A stretch of DNA of 23,024 nt from Amoebophrya sp. AT5.2 (Eukaryota > Sar > Dinophyceae > Syndiniales > Amoebophryaceae). Position numbers and translations under genes: made by a program. Shown piece after piece: positions 8,812 to 20,200 of this stretch; the stretch's first letter is position 1, and every line of letters starts with the position of its first letter. The stretch covers positions 1 through 23,024 of the forward strand of contig RXOD01004394.1 of the NCBI GenBank assembly GCA_005223375.1. The letters run 5' to 3'. The notes under the pieces are model-generated. The model worked only from the letters and a program-made list of their open reading frames with translations, was not told the origin of the DNA and did no database searches.

Positions 8812-10309
8812 CGATAGCCGCGAATATTTGTATGAATGCGGTCGTAATGCTTCGTAGCTGTGAAGCTGAAGACTTACCTTCACCTTGAATTGATGTAAAA
8901 AATTCAACACAACTAGACGTGGGTACCAAGTAACTAGACCTAGAGCTTCTAGAGGTTGACGTTGAAGTAGAGCGATCACGTCGACCACGGCTAGCACATG
9001 TAGTGCTCATTTCTTTTGCTCCTTGTTCTCGGGTGACCGAAGCAAGTTGTACTGTCCTTATGCTTATTCAAGAACGATGCCTTCGCGGTTTTGCAGCATT
9101 CAACATAACATCTGAATTAATGTAAATGCAGGATAATGTTTTGCCGTGTCTAGTAGGTGTACAAGGCCTTGGATCGATAAAATTTTATAGGCGCTGAGCG
9201 CCGCAAACCAAAACGTGACGTCGTCATTTGTAGAATAGCCAAGCAAACACGCCTCGCTTGTTGTAGAATACGAATCAATACTAGGAAGAGCCTTTACTAA
9301 ACTGGTAGTTTAACAAACAGAAGCGCCACTACACTGTACGCATAACTTCGCGCACCAGCAGCAGCAAGTCAAAAATAAACAATGTACCTGCACCAGGCGA
9401 ACAAAAGAGTATGTATCGCCGCGGTAGTGCGGAAAGAACATGCACTTCCACTGCGGATCATCGCCTAGTTGATCGAGACGAGACCACAAACTAACGGTAA
9501 CGAATAAGAACTAAAGCGTGAGCGCTGCATCGTAATTCAGAACGTTTACACTTGCGCCTCCGAGCGTTTCAATGTTGCAAAGCAAGAAGAAGAACTTTAG
9601 TTACTACTGATTCAGAGCGGACCACCACAAAGATTGCTTCCTTGTACTAAGAGCAAGTCAGTGACGTCAAGGTCTTCAAAGAAATGCAACCGACCCAAGC
9701 TCAAGACGGATATTCGGGCGTCCCCGTTACAAAGCGGAGTGTTGCTGTTTACAAGAAGAGCCTCTGGAACGTGCACGTGCTCTTCTTCTCCTTTCGTTTT
9801 TTTGAGGTCCCAGGCCAGTCCAATCGATGAAAGGTCGGCGAGGAGCAAAAGGAGGGACACTCATTATGCTTGTTACGAAAGAACTCGCAGTCGAACGCCC
9901 TTCCTTCGGAATTACGTGAAGGTCGCGATCGCACCATGCTCCACCTCTAGCTAAATCGAGAATCAGAATGCAGCGACAGCATTTACTTTTACTCTACATT
10001 CATAGAATCAATTAGAAGAGACAAGGAATTAGCAGCGTTTTACTGCTGATGTGATGCTGGAACTCGTCCCATCGGTGGCGATTTTCTGCGAGCCCTCCTC
10101 CACATACAGGGGCGGTGGGAACAGCAATGGCAACACATTCTGAATGATTCACATTGATACAAATCAAAACGAGGAAGACACGCATCAGATCAAGCACAGA
10201 CAAAAAGTCACTGTTTGATTTATAACGAAAAAGAAACATCAAAAAGCACCAGCTGACTACAACAGGAGGGGACTGCTGATCAACATAAATCGATCATTTA
10301 AAAAAAAAA
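8812..10309. other. Intergenic spacer, no supported gene
   Basis: This 1.5-kb stretch is visibly AT-richer than the flanking genes and has stops in all frames. It should hold the 3' end of the giant gene and the promoter of the PH-domain gene, but no convincing TATA box, poly(A) signal, tRNA or RNA gene can be named. A small hairpin (GGCGCTGAGCGCC, around 9190) is the only structure seen. Two short minus-strand frames (9612-9860 and 10012-10242) have protein-like composition but no supported start or exon borders. Confidence 0.6.
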
Positions 10310-13300
10310 ATGGCGTCAAAGTTCTTCCAAGTAGGTGGCATTGCGTTTCACGACGCGAGCCTGCAGCAGCAGGCTGCGTCCTCCTCGAAGCCGGTTCCTC
10401 ACCATCATCACGCGGGGTCGCCCGAACACCAGGACGACCAGGCCACTACTGCTGCCACAACGCCCGCCGCGGCCAGTGTAGGAGGTGGCGGGAACCATAA
10501 CCACGACCCGGCATTCGGCGAGGGTGACCTAGAAGTAGTACCCACACACCTGCTGCATGACCAACAACTACAAAACGTGGGGATCTTCCGCGTCTCGGAG
10601 AGTCAGTTGGGGTGGAGACAAACGTCATGTGGAGCGAATTGTGGTGCCGCGGTGATCATCGAGGTGGCGGATATAATGGCCGCGATCTGGGACCCGAGCT
10701 TTTCTTGCAGCAAGAACGGGAGTGCTGGCAGTCTCGATGTGTACCAGCGACAGGGGCAGCCAGTAAACCCCTACATGCCCTGGAAGCGCCGAAGCCAGCT
10801 CGCAGCGAAAAAACTATCCTTCCGAGGATTCACGAAGGAGTACTTCTTGATCATCATCATCTTCATCATCTTTATCACCATCATCATGCGCTTCCTTTTG
10901 CTCGTGATGTGTATTTAGAAAAGTTTGTTTCCTCCGCATGCGCTCATGCTCACCTCTCCGTTTCCGGCGTATCTTCTGTGTATCCGATTCATCTCTGTGG
11001 AAATGGAATTTCGGCACTAATATCGCACTTCTTTGCTTCTCGTTCTCTACTCATCTCTGTATCATCCCGTACCCACAGGAGCGTCGAGGACTTAGCGTTT
11101 TTCTTGGCGGCGTGGTTCAATGTGACGTTACGGTTTCCCGACATGACTCCCGTTTTCCCGCACGTCAGTCACGCTTCGGCGATCGCGAGGAGAGGCGGGC
11201 TCGGAGCTGCAGATGGAGCATCGTATCACGGCGGTAGCTTTCCTCCCAGGATGTTGAAACACGTTTCTGAAGATGCTGACCATCCTTCGGCAGTTGCGCT
11301 AGCGCAGCAGCACCCGCGCGGCATTTTGAAGGAGGGCTGGGTCTACAAGCGGTCGCGGTTTCTGCACGTTTGGCGCAAGCGGTGGTTTGTACTTTGCGCG
11401 GACGGGACGCTATGTTCGTTTCAGAGCGCGGCGAACTTGATAACGCAGTCGCCGACGGAGCTGTGGCCGATTGCGGACATAATGGAGGTGTTTTACGATG
11501 GGGACAAGGAGGACCTGCCGGCTGCGGACGACGTCGGGGATGGAAGTGATGGGCGAAATAATGCGATGTTGGCAGAAGGAGCTGGAGGGAATGTAGATTC
11601 AGGGGCGGCTGCTGAAGAACAAGATGAGTCCGCGACACATAACACCGCCAGGGCGAATGGAGTTGTAGTAACTCAGACGAGTGTGCCACCAGCAGCAGCA
11701 CAAGTAGGGGAGAGCCATGGGAGTAAAGGTGAGTCGAAATGCTTTCCGTTTCCGTCACCGAGCAAACGCAGCGAAGCACTCCGCCGAGAGTGGGCCCGGC
11801 AGGCGGTTGTCGAGGCAGTTGAGCACGCGAGAAGCACTTCAACGCCGCCGAGGACAGATCCCAGGAATTCGCCGGCACTGTCACCACCTCGACGGTACGG
11901 AAACTACGCGTCCACGTCTCCGGCGGGAACAGCTACAGCCGACCACTTTGCTGACCCAAGGAGCCATCATCTTCAACATATCCAACAAGCTCGCTCATCT
12001 GATCTTGACGCCAGCAATAGCAGCATCGACCACGACCAGCTGCACATCGAGCTAAATCACGAGGCCAGTGGAACGCCCCCAGTTTCGCTCCCGTCCCACC
12101 TAGACTTGCCGGAACTCGTGATTCGTCTCCGCAGTCGCACGATTCGCGCCACGCCGCTCGACGCCACATGCAGGGGGAGAAGCTCCTCGAGCAGTGCCCT
12201 TATTTTGGAGCAGACCCGGAAACGCGGTTCAGGACCAACGAGTCGCAGTGCGGCGGAACAGGCCGCATCCATCACGGCCGCCGTTTACGCGGAGCTCGAC
12301 TGGGTCGGCGCCATCCGGCTGGCGAAAGAGCAGCACGCGGCAAGAACGCAAGTGCGGGAGCGGGGTGGAGGTTCTACAACTACGCGCATGGCAAGTAGCC
12401 CCGTGTTTACAACGCGCATGGCAAGTCCGCTTGTGGTGCGCAGCGATGCAGACTTGAATCTGGTGGAGATGAACGGAACAACCGTGGCTGTTCCTTCTGC
12501 ACCAGGGACCGCGGATGCAGAGCGAGAGGAGGGGGCCGCGCGAGGAGCGCAACCTTGTGTAGTGGACGGATCCGGAGCGGGATCGAGCTTGACGGGTACT
12601 ATCGCGCGCACCAGCAAGTCCTGGCTTCAGCGCGCCGTGCGGAAGGGATCAGCAGTCGTCGCTGCACTAAAACCCTCGTCGACGACAACACCGCCGACTG
12701 GAAGTACCACTTGTTCCCCGGCAGCGACCTCCGTCGGCGCGCCGTGTGCAGCTGCGCCAGAGTCATCTACTTCTCGTTCTCTTGCGGAAGACTCTGACTC
12801 AGGCAGCCAGCAAGCTCCCAACAAGTCCACGACCAGCGACTGCGACAGCGCGGGGACATATCAAGAAGATCACTTTGCAGCTTCGCAAAAAGAACAACAT
12901 AAGCTCAATCTTAAACTGCCGCCAGATACTAGAGGAGAAGGCGCTTCGCATGCACTAAAGGACGTGCCCTTGGTTTTCGAAGGCGGCGCGGCGCAGCATC
13001 TTGCTTATCCTTCCTACCAGAATGAAGGTCAAGGTTGCGCCGGCACCAACTACAGCAAGGAGAGCAGTTCTTCCGCTGCGTCCTCTTCAACCGCGTGTGC
13101 AACGGAAATGAGCGAAGCAGAAAGCCATGACCAGAGCGATCGCCGCCGATCCGTAGAGTACGCTCAGGCTCGAGCATCCTCGAAGCAGGCGGCGCCCGTG
13201 CCGCGCTACCCGGTTCCTGCTCCCGGCACGACTTACAACGCGTCCCAGAGACTAGAAAAACCCAGCACCACCCGGCACCCCTCGTCAAACATCGTTTACG

Positions 13301-13509
13301 AAGGGCGACAAAACCGGTGGAGACCGCGAGAAGCAGGGGACAGCAGACGAAACTCCTGGGACTACGTGGAAGAGCGGCGAGAGCCGGACCCTGCAAATGT
13401 CGGCGCAACAGAGGCGGACGAGCGAACACAAACCCAAACGGGAGAAGAGTTCATCGTCTCCTCTCCAACGCTTGCGGAAGAAAGACGCGGGGGGCAGAGG
13501 GTGGCTTAA
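10310..13509 (+). CDS. PH-domain protein, two exons (10310-10839, 11079-13509)
   Basis: The start is the ATG at 10310, which follows an A-run and has A at -3 and G at +4. Exon 1 ends at 10839 before GTACTT. Exon 2 begins at 11079 after a pyrimidine-rich CCCACAG, and the phases agree (2 nt + 1 nt), giving about 986 residues. The PH domain begins near residue 258 with GILKEGWVYKRS...RKRWFVL, the classic first strands with a basic loop. Its last strand and helix appear only at about residues 540-600 (LPELVIRLRSRTIRAT...AELDWVGAIRLAKEQ), so an acidic, Ser-rich insertion splits it. The rest is disordered Ser/Thr/Glu-rich sequence. PH domains commonly bind phosphoinositides, so a peripheral membrane adaptor role is inferred. 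The frame that opens at 10612 reads through the intron and is not the likely N-terminus. The C-terminus may continue into a later exon (13636-13850). Confidence 0.65.
10840..11078 (+). other. Probable intron of the PH-domain gene
   Basis: This 239-nt segment runs from GTACTT to a pyrimidine-rich acceptor ending CCCACAG. Removing it joins the frame that starts at 10310 to the frame of the PH domain with matching phase. Retained, it would give an artificial poly-isoleucine tail and stop in one frame, or a His-run in another, both from an ATC/CAT triplet run at about 10850-10890. Other donors are possible. Confidence 0.55.
10850..10890 (+). repeat. ATC/TTC trinucleotide run inside the intron
   Basis: An imperfect (ATC)n tract with occasional TTC and ACC triplets lies shortly after the probable donor. 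It reads as poly-Ile or poly-His depending on frame. It is a simple-sequence repeat with no evident coding role. Confidence 0.7.
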
Positions 13510-14209
13510 GCTCCTTCTTGCTGCTGCAGCTGCTGTGTCGTGTTGCTGTTCATTACTTCTTGATGTTCCACATTTGACGATCTTCCGATGTACGACCATA
13601 CTCATCAAATCTTTATCATGTTCATGTATTGGCAGTTCTGAAGTCAACAATTTACCCAGGAATACAGAGAGAAGCCGAGGGCAGGATACATGTACTACTT
13701 GGTGCGGCGGGTCGTGTCTCGCCCGCTCATTTCGCAGAGGTGGACATACTGCCAAGGCAAGAAGAAGAAAGGGTCGTGCAGTTCTTGCATCCGGCACAGC
13801 TTGCTTTCAGAATGCAAGGCAGCGTCGACCAACTTCTTCGAGAGGAGTGATAATGATAAAAGTCGTGCATCTATCTCGTTTTCCAGTTTGTCGCAGCTGA
13901 GTACTCGTCGTGAGATCGCGCATTAAGGGTCGTGCTTGTGCTCGTGCTGGATCGATCCAATTCAACATTCGTTTTCGCTGTCGCTCGCACAACACCAAGC
14001 TTCAATCCATCGAGATCGATTTCGATTTCGATAAAACTCTTGCTCGTTCTCATACTATGATGGTTGATAGTCATGGTATCGACACGTGAACATCAACTTT
14101 CTGCTGCTCCCGCTGGTTCCGTACCATCCACTTTCTTGTGCTATTGAAGCTTTGTTTTGTGCTCGTACGTGGTCGAGTTCGTGCAGTAGCTCTAGCCTCG
14201 TTTGATCGC
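13510..14209. other. Spacer between the PH-domain and membrane-protein genes
   Basis: These 700 bases contain one coding-like segment (13636-13850, listed separately). The rest has simple-sequence patches, such as a GTGCTCGTGCT-type run near 13930 and an imperfect GATTTC repeat at about 14013-14033. No promoter element can be named with confidence. Confidence 0.5.
13636..13850 (+). CDS. Candidate terminal exon, possibly of the PH-domain gene
   Basis: The frame ending in TGA at 13848-13850 encodes about 70 residues of balanced, globular-looking composition (for example EGRIHVLLGAAGRVSP and AEVDILPRQEEERVVQF), unlike the repetitive spacer and the other frames here. There is no in-frame ATG near its start. 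It follows acceptor-like sites (TTGGCAG ending at 13635, ACCCAG at 13659 and ATACAG at 13667), so it is more likely an exon than a separate gene. The ATACAG acceptor would join in phase with a weak donor (GTGGCT) at 13501, just before the PH gene's apparent stop. I do not recognise the sequence, and the link to the PH gene is inference. Confidence 0.35.
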
Positions 14210-17200
14210 ATGAGCACCATGCAGAGACCACCACATCATCTCCCAACGAGGACCGCACGCAGGAAGAAGTTGGTTCGTTCCTCGCGGGGGGTTGGAGTTT
14301 CTTGCGCGTGGTGGTGGTTGCTTTGCGTCGTCTTCGCGGCGGGAAACGTGCGGCGGGGCCTCTACTTGCGTGCGGAAGACCGCGATGCTGAACGTCGCGA
14401 AGAACCGCGGCCGCGTGGTGGAGAACGCAGTGCTGATGATCACGACCGCGTTCTCCACCACACAGCCGACGGCACCACGGCGGCAGCTCTTACGGGGGGC
14501 AGCCCGGCGCGAAAGAGCAGAAGGTACAGCGCATCAGAGCATCGAAAACGGCAGCGGCGAAAGACGGATGGCGGCTCCTTGGGGGAAGGTGACGGTGGTG
14601 CAGCTGCAGTCGGTCAGGACAGCCACAACCACCAGCAGAGCACGCAGAACAAAGTACTAGAAGTAGAGCCGAATCCTGTTCCTGCAAGAATCTCCCCCAT
14701 CAACACGCGCAGGAGGAGAGATGCTGGTCGCGCTAAAGGGGGGGTGCCGTCACTTAGCGAGGTGCTGGCGCAGGAGGACGAACACCACGGGCCCGGCAAA
14801 AACCGCAAAGACGACGCCGAAGATGAACTCGCGGTCGAGGACGGGAAGCCGGAAAAATCTGATGATCTGCACGAGGAAGGATTTGCGACTTCTCGTCCGG
14901 TCTCCCAGTCCCATCGCCGCAGAAAAAGAAAACAATCGCCTTCCAGGACTGGAGAATTTGCCACGTATGAAGCAGATGTAGATCATGTAGAAGATGGCGC
15001 AGGAGTTCTGCTCGCTGGACTGAGTAGCGAAATTCCGGCCGACCACATCACGAGGACTCCAGACTCTGCGTTTTCCCCGCTTGTTGTTCCACAGGTGGAG
15101 GTGGAAGAAAAGAAGGACCTCTCGCACATTGTGGAGGAAGTCACCGCACGAATTCTGAAACGCACTCGCGAAGATCTGGCGGCTCGTCCATCCACTACAG
15201 CAGGCATAGCAATTGCATCCGCACCAGCAGGAGCAACAAGCCCCGCTCTGGCGTCTTCAGCTCCGCAACCACCAGGGCGAGGCAACTTGAGCTTAGGCTT
15301 AGCTTCTTTGCTTTCAGCGATCGCACCCTCTTCCGCGGCAGCGGCTTCGGTCCCCGGATTATCGCAGCTGGGAGCCGGCCAGGGGAAGAACTCGGGGTTC
15401 GTTGCTGCGCTGCGCGATTTGATCTCCCAGGAGGTACAGCAGCAAGTTAGGCTGCAGCAGACGTCTTCCGACGCGGACAAGGCGCTGGAGGAGGCCCTGG
15501 GCCAGCTGGTCTTCGCCGCGGTCGCAAACTCTTTGGGAATATCGGGCCTCGGCGGGGCGGGCATGTGGTCGTCCGGTGGGGGGCTCGGAGGTGGGACAGG
15601 CGGAGGATTCTCGGGTAGCTCATCGGCGTTCAATCCCGTGCTGCAGAGCAGCACGCCGAGCGGGGGCTGGGCGGGCGGGGGCGGGGCCGGCAGTGCTGGG
15701 AGTTCTACGAACGGCAACGCGACAAACGTGACGCCTTCACACGCTGGCGGTAATGCTCCCCTAGTACTGCCAGCCACTGCGGCGACGTCTTCAGACGTCC
15801 ACACGCGCGCCCACATTCTGCATTGCGGCACAGGATCAAACCCGCCGGGTTCCTGCTACAGCCTCGACAGTGAGGGCATTTTGGAACTGGGTCCCGGCGC
15901 GCGCCAAGTCTGCCCGGGCCACCGCCCCGAGTTCAGCAACCAGAAGCGGTACTCCGTCGTCGCGGAGGAGAACGGACCGTGCAGTGTCAAGGAGGGCGAC
16001 GCCGCGGATGCGCACGCTTTCCGCGGATGGGTGATTGGAGGAAGCGGCTCGTCCTCTTCCACCACGAACGAAGCTGCTGCGACCTCGTTTCTGCAACTCC
16101 TGACGTCGGACTCGGCAGTAGATCACGAGCACGAGGACAACGACAACGGCAGTGCGTCCGGCGGGGTCGCATCAACAGCCGCATCCTGTTCTCTGACCAC
16201 ACAGCTTCTTTCTCGCGACTTGGTTTTCGACACGCAGAATGCCAAACTTCTGCCCCCGCGCGGCGTCGTCGGACTCTACCACGGCGTCCTGGCTGATGCT
16301 AGAGACGAACCGTACTCGTCGTCGTCTTCCTCGTCGTCATCTTCTCTACTCGAGCATCGGGGGGGGAATACGAAGAGAGCGTCCTCGAGAGAGAGACATG
16401 GCCATGGACGAGCGGGCGCATTGCCGCGCAGCCGCTACGCGTTCGAGCTGAAACCTCGCAAGGTGGTGGGAGTGCATTCGGGGAACACGAAGATTCTGTA
16501 CAAAATCCGCCTGCGCTGCCAGAACGGCGCGACGGAGTCGTGTGGGCGGTACTTGTGCAAGAATTACGACGACACGATCGGGCCGTGCGGAGGAAATCAA
16601 ATCAGCGCGAGTGACGGAGGGTGGTTCGCGATCGTACCCGCACCTGTTGTGTTCAAGCGACCCACGTACAGCTCTGCGTGGTTGTCTTCGTCTTCGAGTC
16701 CGGAGGACGAAGAAAACGCGGAAGGGCAGGACGAAGAAGACGAAGACGCCAACTCGGAAACGGGGGATGCCTCGGAGTCTTTTGACGATGATGAGGACAG
16801 GGAGGGAGACGAGCAAAATTCCGGCCTCGATCATGTTTCACCGAGAGCAGGCTACGTCGGGTACAACGGGCGGGATGACGCTGATGAAGAACGAGATCGT
16901 GGTGAGCCACGCGAAGAAGCCTCGTTTGTTTACGACGAAAATGGTGCGGACGCCGAAGAGGGTCTAGTAACCGACGAAAATGCTGGAGGTCCGGGCGAGG
17001 AGACCACGGCAAGAACAAGAACACGGGCGAACCACCGCGCGGGGGGACAGGGGCGTCGTCGATCGTTGCAGCCAAGAAGGAGCCGCGAGATGAAGGAGAA
17101 GGTGAAGGGCCGAGGGCTAGCACGACGAGAATCGACTTCAACTCTAGGTCTAGACTCGTCTAGTACTACGCGAAGTAGAAACCGGAACCGCATCGGTATT

Positions 17201-20200
17201 CTTGCGGACGCAAGCCAGACAGCAGCCTTGTTTGATGCTGATGCTGGCAGCGAAGATGAGGACGACCAGGCTGACGAGTCCAACTCCAACTACGACTACG
17301 AGGGGGACGAGGACGAACGAGAACAGCGCGTCAGACCACGCGCTCCGGCTCCTCCTTCATCTACGAGAGCGATAGCCGCTTTTCCGTCCGGATTTGTGGA
17401 GAAACCTCGAGTGTTAAACCAGGATCCTGATCAGGAGAATCAAGATCAGCCGCTCGCTTTTCTTCAAGTTCCATTTCAAATCCAGCAACATGCACTGCGC
17501 CCACCCCCTGCAGCGGCCTATCCTCAGCAGAGCGGCTTTCACCGTGGCTTCCCTATACCACAAGCCCAAGCGCGCGTGATGACACCAACGCCACCTACTA
17601 CAGCAGGAGGTGGGTGGAGGTGGTCACCTGCGAGAGCGCAAGCGCCCGACCAACTACAGCGTCGCTCGGTGCAGACGCTCCAGTCGACTTTCGGTCGCGG
17701 TGTGTCGCGCAGACCGGCTGGCGGTGTCCTTGGTCGCCCAGTCTTTCCTCATCCCGGGACCACACAGCGACAGCTTGCTGGTTCAGCTCAGACTCACCAG
17801 CGGCAGCTGCAGGGTCAAGCATTAGACCAGCCCCAGGCTTCTCTTGGGCAGAAAAGCGGAAAAAGCAGCCAGCAGTGGCACCCGAGCCTGCCGACAGGGA
17901 GCTACCAGGACCCGTACAACGCGCACGAGGAAAGCAGACGTCGCTATTACAACTACGTGAGTGCGCAGAACGCTGAGGCGGGAGCGGGACGACCTCCCTG
18001 GAACACAGAAAATGTTCATGACGCTTTTACCGACCAGCGCCTTCGCGCAGATGGCAATACGCGGGCTAACCGCGATTGGCACTTCGGGGGCGATGCAGCC
18101 GGTGGTTCATCATATTATTATCCCGGCAGCCAGCACCAGCAGCAGCAGCAGCACCACCGCTACGGATATCAGTATCACGGCTCCACGTCCGCGCAGCCTG
18201 TGTGGGGCGGAACAACAACAAGCGGGTACAACTACAACGGGCCGAATCAAAACCAATATCCACAGTCCTCCGCACGAGGTCCGGACGGGTACCCCACGCA
18301 GTACCACTCGCCGTACACGCAGTATACAAGTCACAGGCAACGACCGCCTCCGCCCCGTCCTCTGCGCCCTGCGTACGGCCGGAATGGAAACCCTGTCACC
18401 GTGACGTCCGATCCCTCGCTGAATATGAACGCGTGTCTCGATCCCTTCAGCGGCGTGTTGCTTGGGCCGGGGAGGTCAGTCTATCCCTACGACGTCACAC
18501 ACCAATCGCCGGAGGACGCCTACCTCGACCCTCGCCATTTCTACTGCCTGGACGCGAGCACAAGCCCCGCGACCGTGACGCAGTACGGAAGCCTGGGCGG
18601 AAGTTTCCGCCCGCTCTTGACGGCGCCCGTGGGCGCGCATGGGAATGCTGGACAGCACAGCCCGTACCAGCAGCAGCCCCAAGTGATTTACAACACGGTG
18701 AACAATGGCGCAAATGACGCAAACAACTCGTCGTCCACCACAACAGCGCAGTGGATGACAGCAGGGATGCCGATTACGGTCAAAGTCCACACGACAGTAC
18801 ACACAGACGACGATAACAGCAACTCAGGTTCATCGGGCGGCTCAGGCTCTGGTTCCGCAGTTCCCGGCACTTTCCCTTCGTACCCGGCATCTTCTAGTAC
18901 TTCGGCCGCCGCGGGCGCAGCCGCGGCTGGAGGTGGATCGTCGAGCCCCGTGACGCAACCTGGCGGAACGGTGTTTTTGCGGCCCTTCGTGGGCCACGAG
19001 TGCGCGTCGAGTGTTGCTGGAGCGGCGACGACGTTGCATACGACAAGCACGATCGGCGTTTGCGCGCAGATTTGCATGACCACCGCGGAGTGTCGGGGAT
19101 TCCAAGCAGATGTGCCGATCATCGGGAATAGCAGCGTCATCAGCAATTCGAATTCATCTTCAAGTTCCACTAACAGTACGAGCGCACCGGCACCAGCAGC
19201 TCCTAATGTTTCCAATGCAACTCCAACATCCGCAAACGCTTCGGCTTCCAATACGACCAATAGCTCAACATCCGCAGCCAACGCTACAAGTAGCAACTCA
19301 TCCGCCAACACGACGAATGCTACGACTGGCGCAGGAGCTCCGCTTCAGCTTCCGGCGTTCACTTCTCCGTCATCCGCTGGTCTCGTCGACTGTAAAATCT
19401 TCTTGTCCACGGTTGCGCCGAGCGTAAATCCTGCAGGGAATAATGCGAGCACAACATCAACGACGTGCTACGTAAAGGACAACATCGCTCCCCGATATGT
19501 AGTCATGCAGCCCGACGCCGAAACAATCTGGGATCTGATAGCCGACGATGACATGCGGGAATTTTGCCAGAACAACATACCCACTGCGAAGGACCAGCAT
19601 GACGGCACGACGACGTCGACTTCTACCACAACCTCAACGACGACGTCCTCGTCCGCGGGAGCAACTACTACACCGCCCGCGTCGCACCCGATGTCCGCGG
19701 AAGAAAGCAAATACGGTTACGGACCTTTCAAGTTGCTGTTGTCCCTGGCCGTGCCAGGGCAGACGGACTACTGGCAGCTGGCGGCCTCGCTCGATTTCTT
19801 CCAGGCAGTTGAAGCCGCGGCGCTGAAGATCGTGACGGCAGGGAGGAATGGCAGTAGAGTGCCAAGCCTTCTGGTGAACAACGTCACGGGCCTGCTCCCG
19901 GTGACGCCGATTCTTCTGGACGTGGAGGACGGGGCGGAGGTTCGTACTCCGTACTCTTCATTGCAGCAAACCAAAACGCATACTAGACAACAAAAAAGAA
20001 TTGCAAGGCGTCGCGATGCAACCTTCCGCATGGAGGTGGACGCAACGGTGGAATTTAATTCGACGAATGTCAACCTCCTGTCCGAGCCGATTCCATACGA
20101 GCTGCTGGGGGAAAACACAGAAGAAAATCGTGGACTTTTCGACGAAGCCTTCGATAAAAGAAATCTCGCGTACGACGTGGTGGAAATCCGAGGTACTTGT

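Noticed and set aside
9185..9200. Small GGCGC...GCGCC hairpin as a terminator
   Set aside because: A five-base stem with no U-run is too weak, and intrinsic terminators of the bacterial type are not expected in a eukaryote.
9612..9860. Minus-strand 82-codon frame with protein-like composition in the spacer
   Set aside because: It has only a GTG right after a stop, no credible splice acceptor at its start and no recognisable family. It could be an eroded exon but cannot be supported.
10012..10242. Minus-strand 76-codon frame with an ATG and a hydrophobic N-terminus
   Set aside because: It is short, has no recognisable domain and lies in the likely promoter of the PH gene. A small secreted protein is possible, but nothing beyond the open frame supports it.
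10612..11078. Continuous frame upstream of the PH exon beginning at the ATG at 10612
   Set aside because: It reads a His-run from the ATC/CAT triplet tract and crosses a pyrimidine-rich acceptor, so it is more likely intron plus the wrong frame of exon 1. The ATG at 10310 with matching splice phase is preferred, though not proven.
14138..14209. Upstream extension of the membrane-protein frame from a GTG at 14138
   Set aside because: A eukaryotic start is expected at ATG. The ATG at 14210 gives a signal-like N-terminus, and the upstream codons have no features of their own.
18136..18155. CAG/CAC run resembling a CRISPR or microsatellite signal
   Set aside because: It is a short glutamine-histidine codon run within the coding frame, with no spacer structure. 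No CRISPR array is present in the window.
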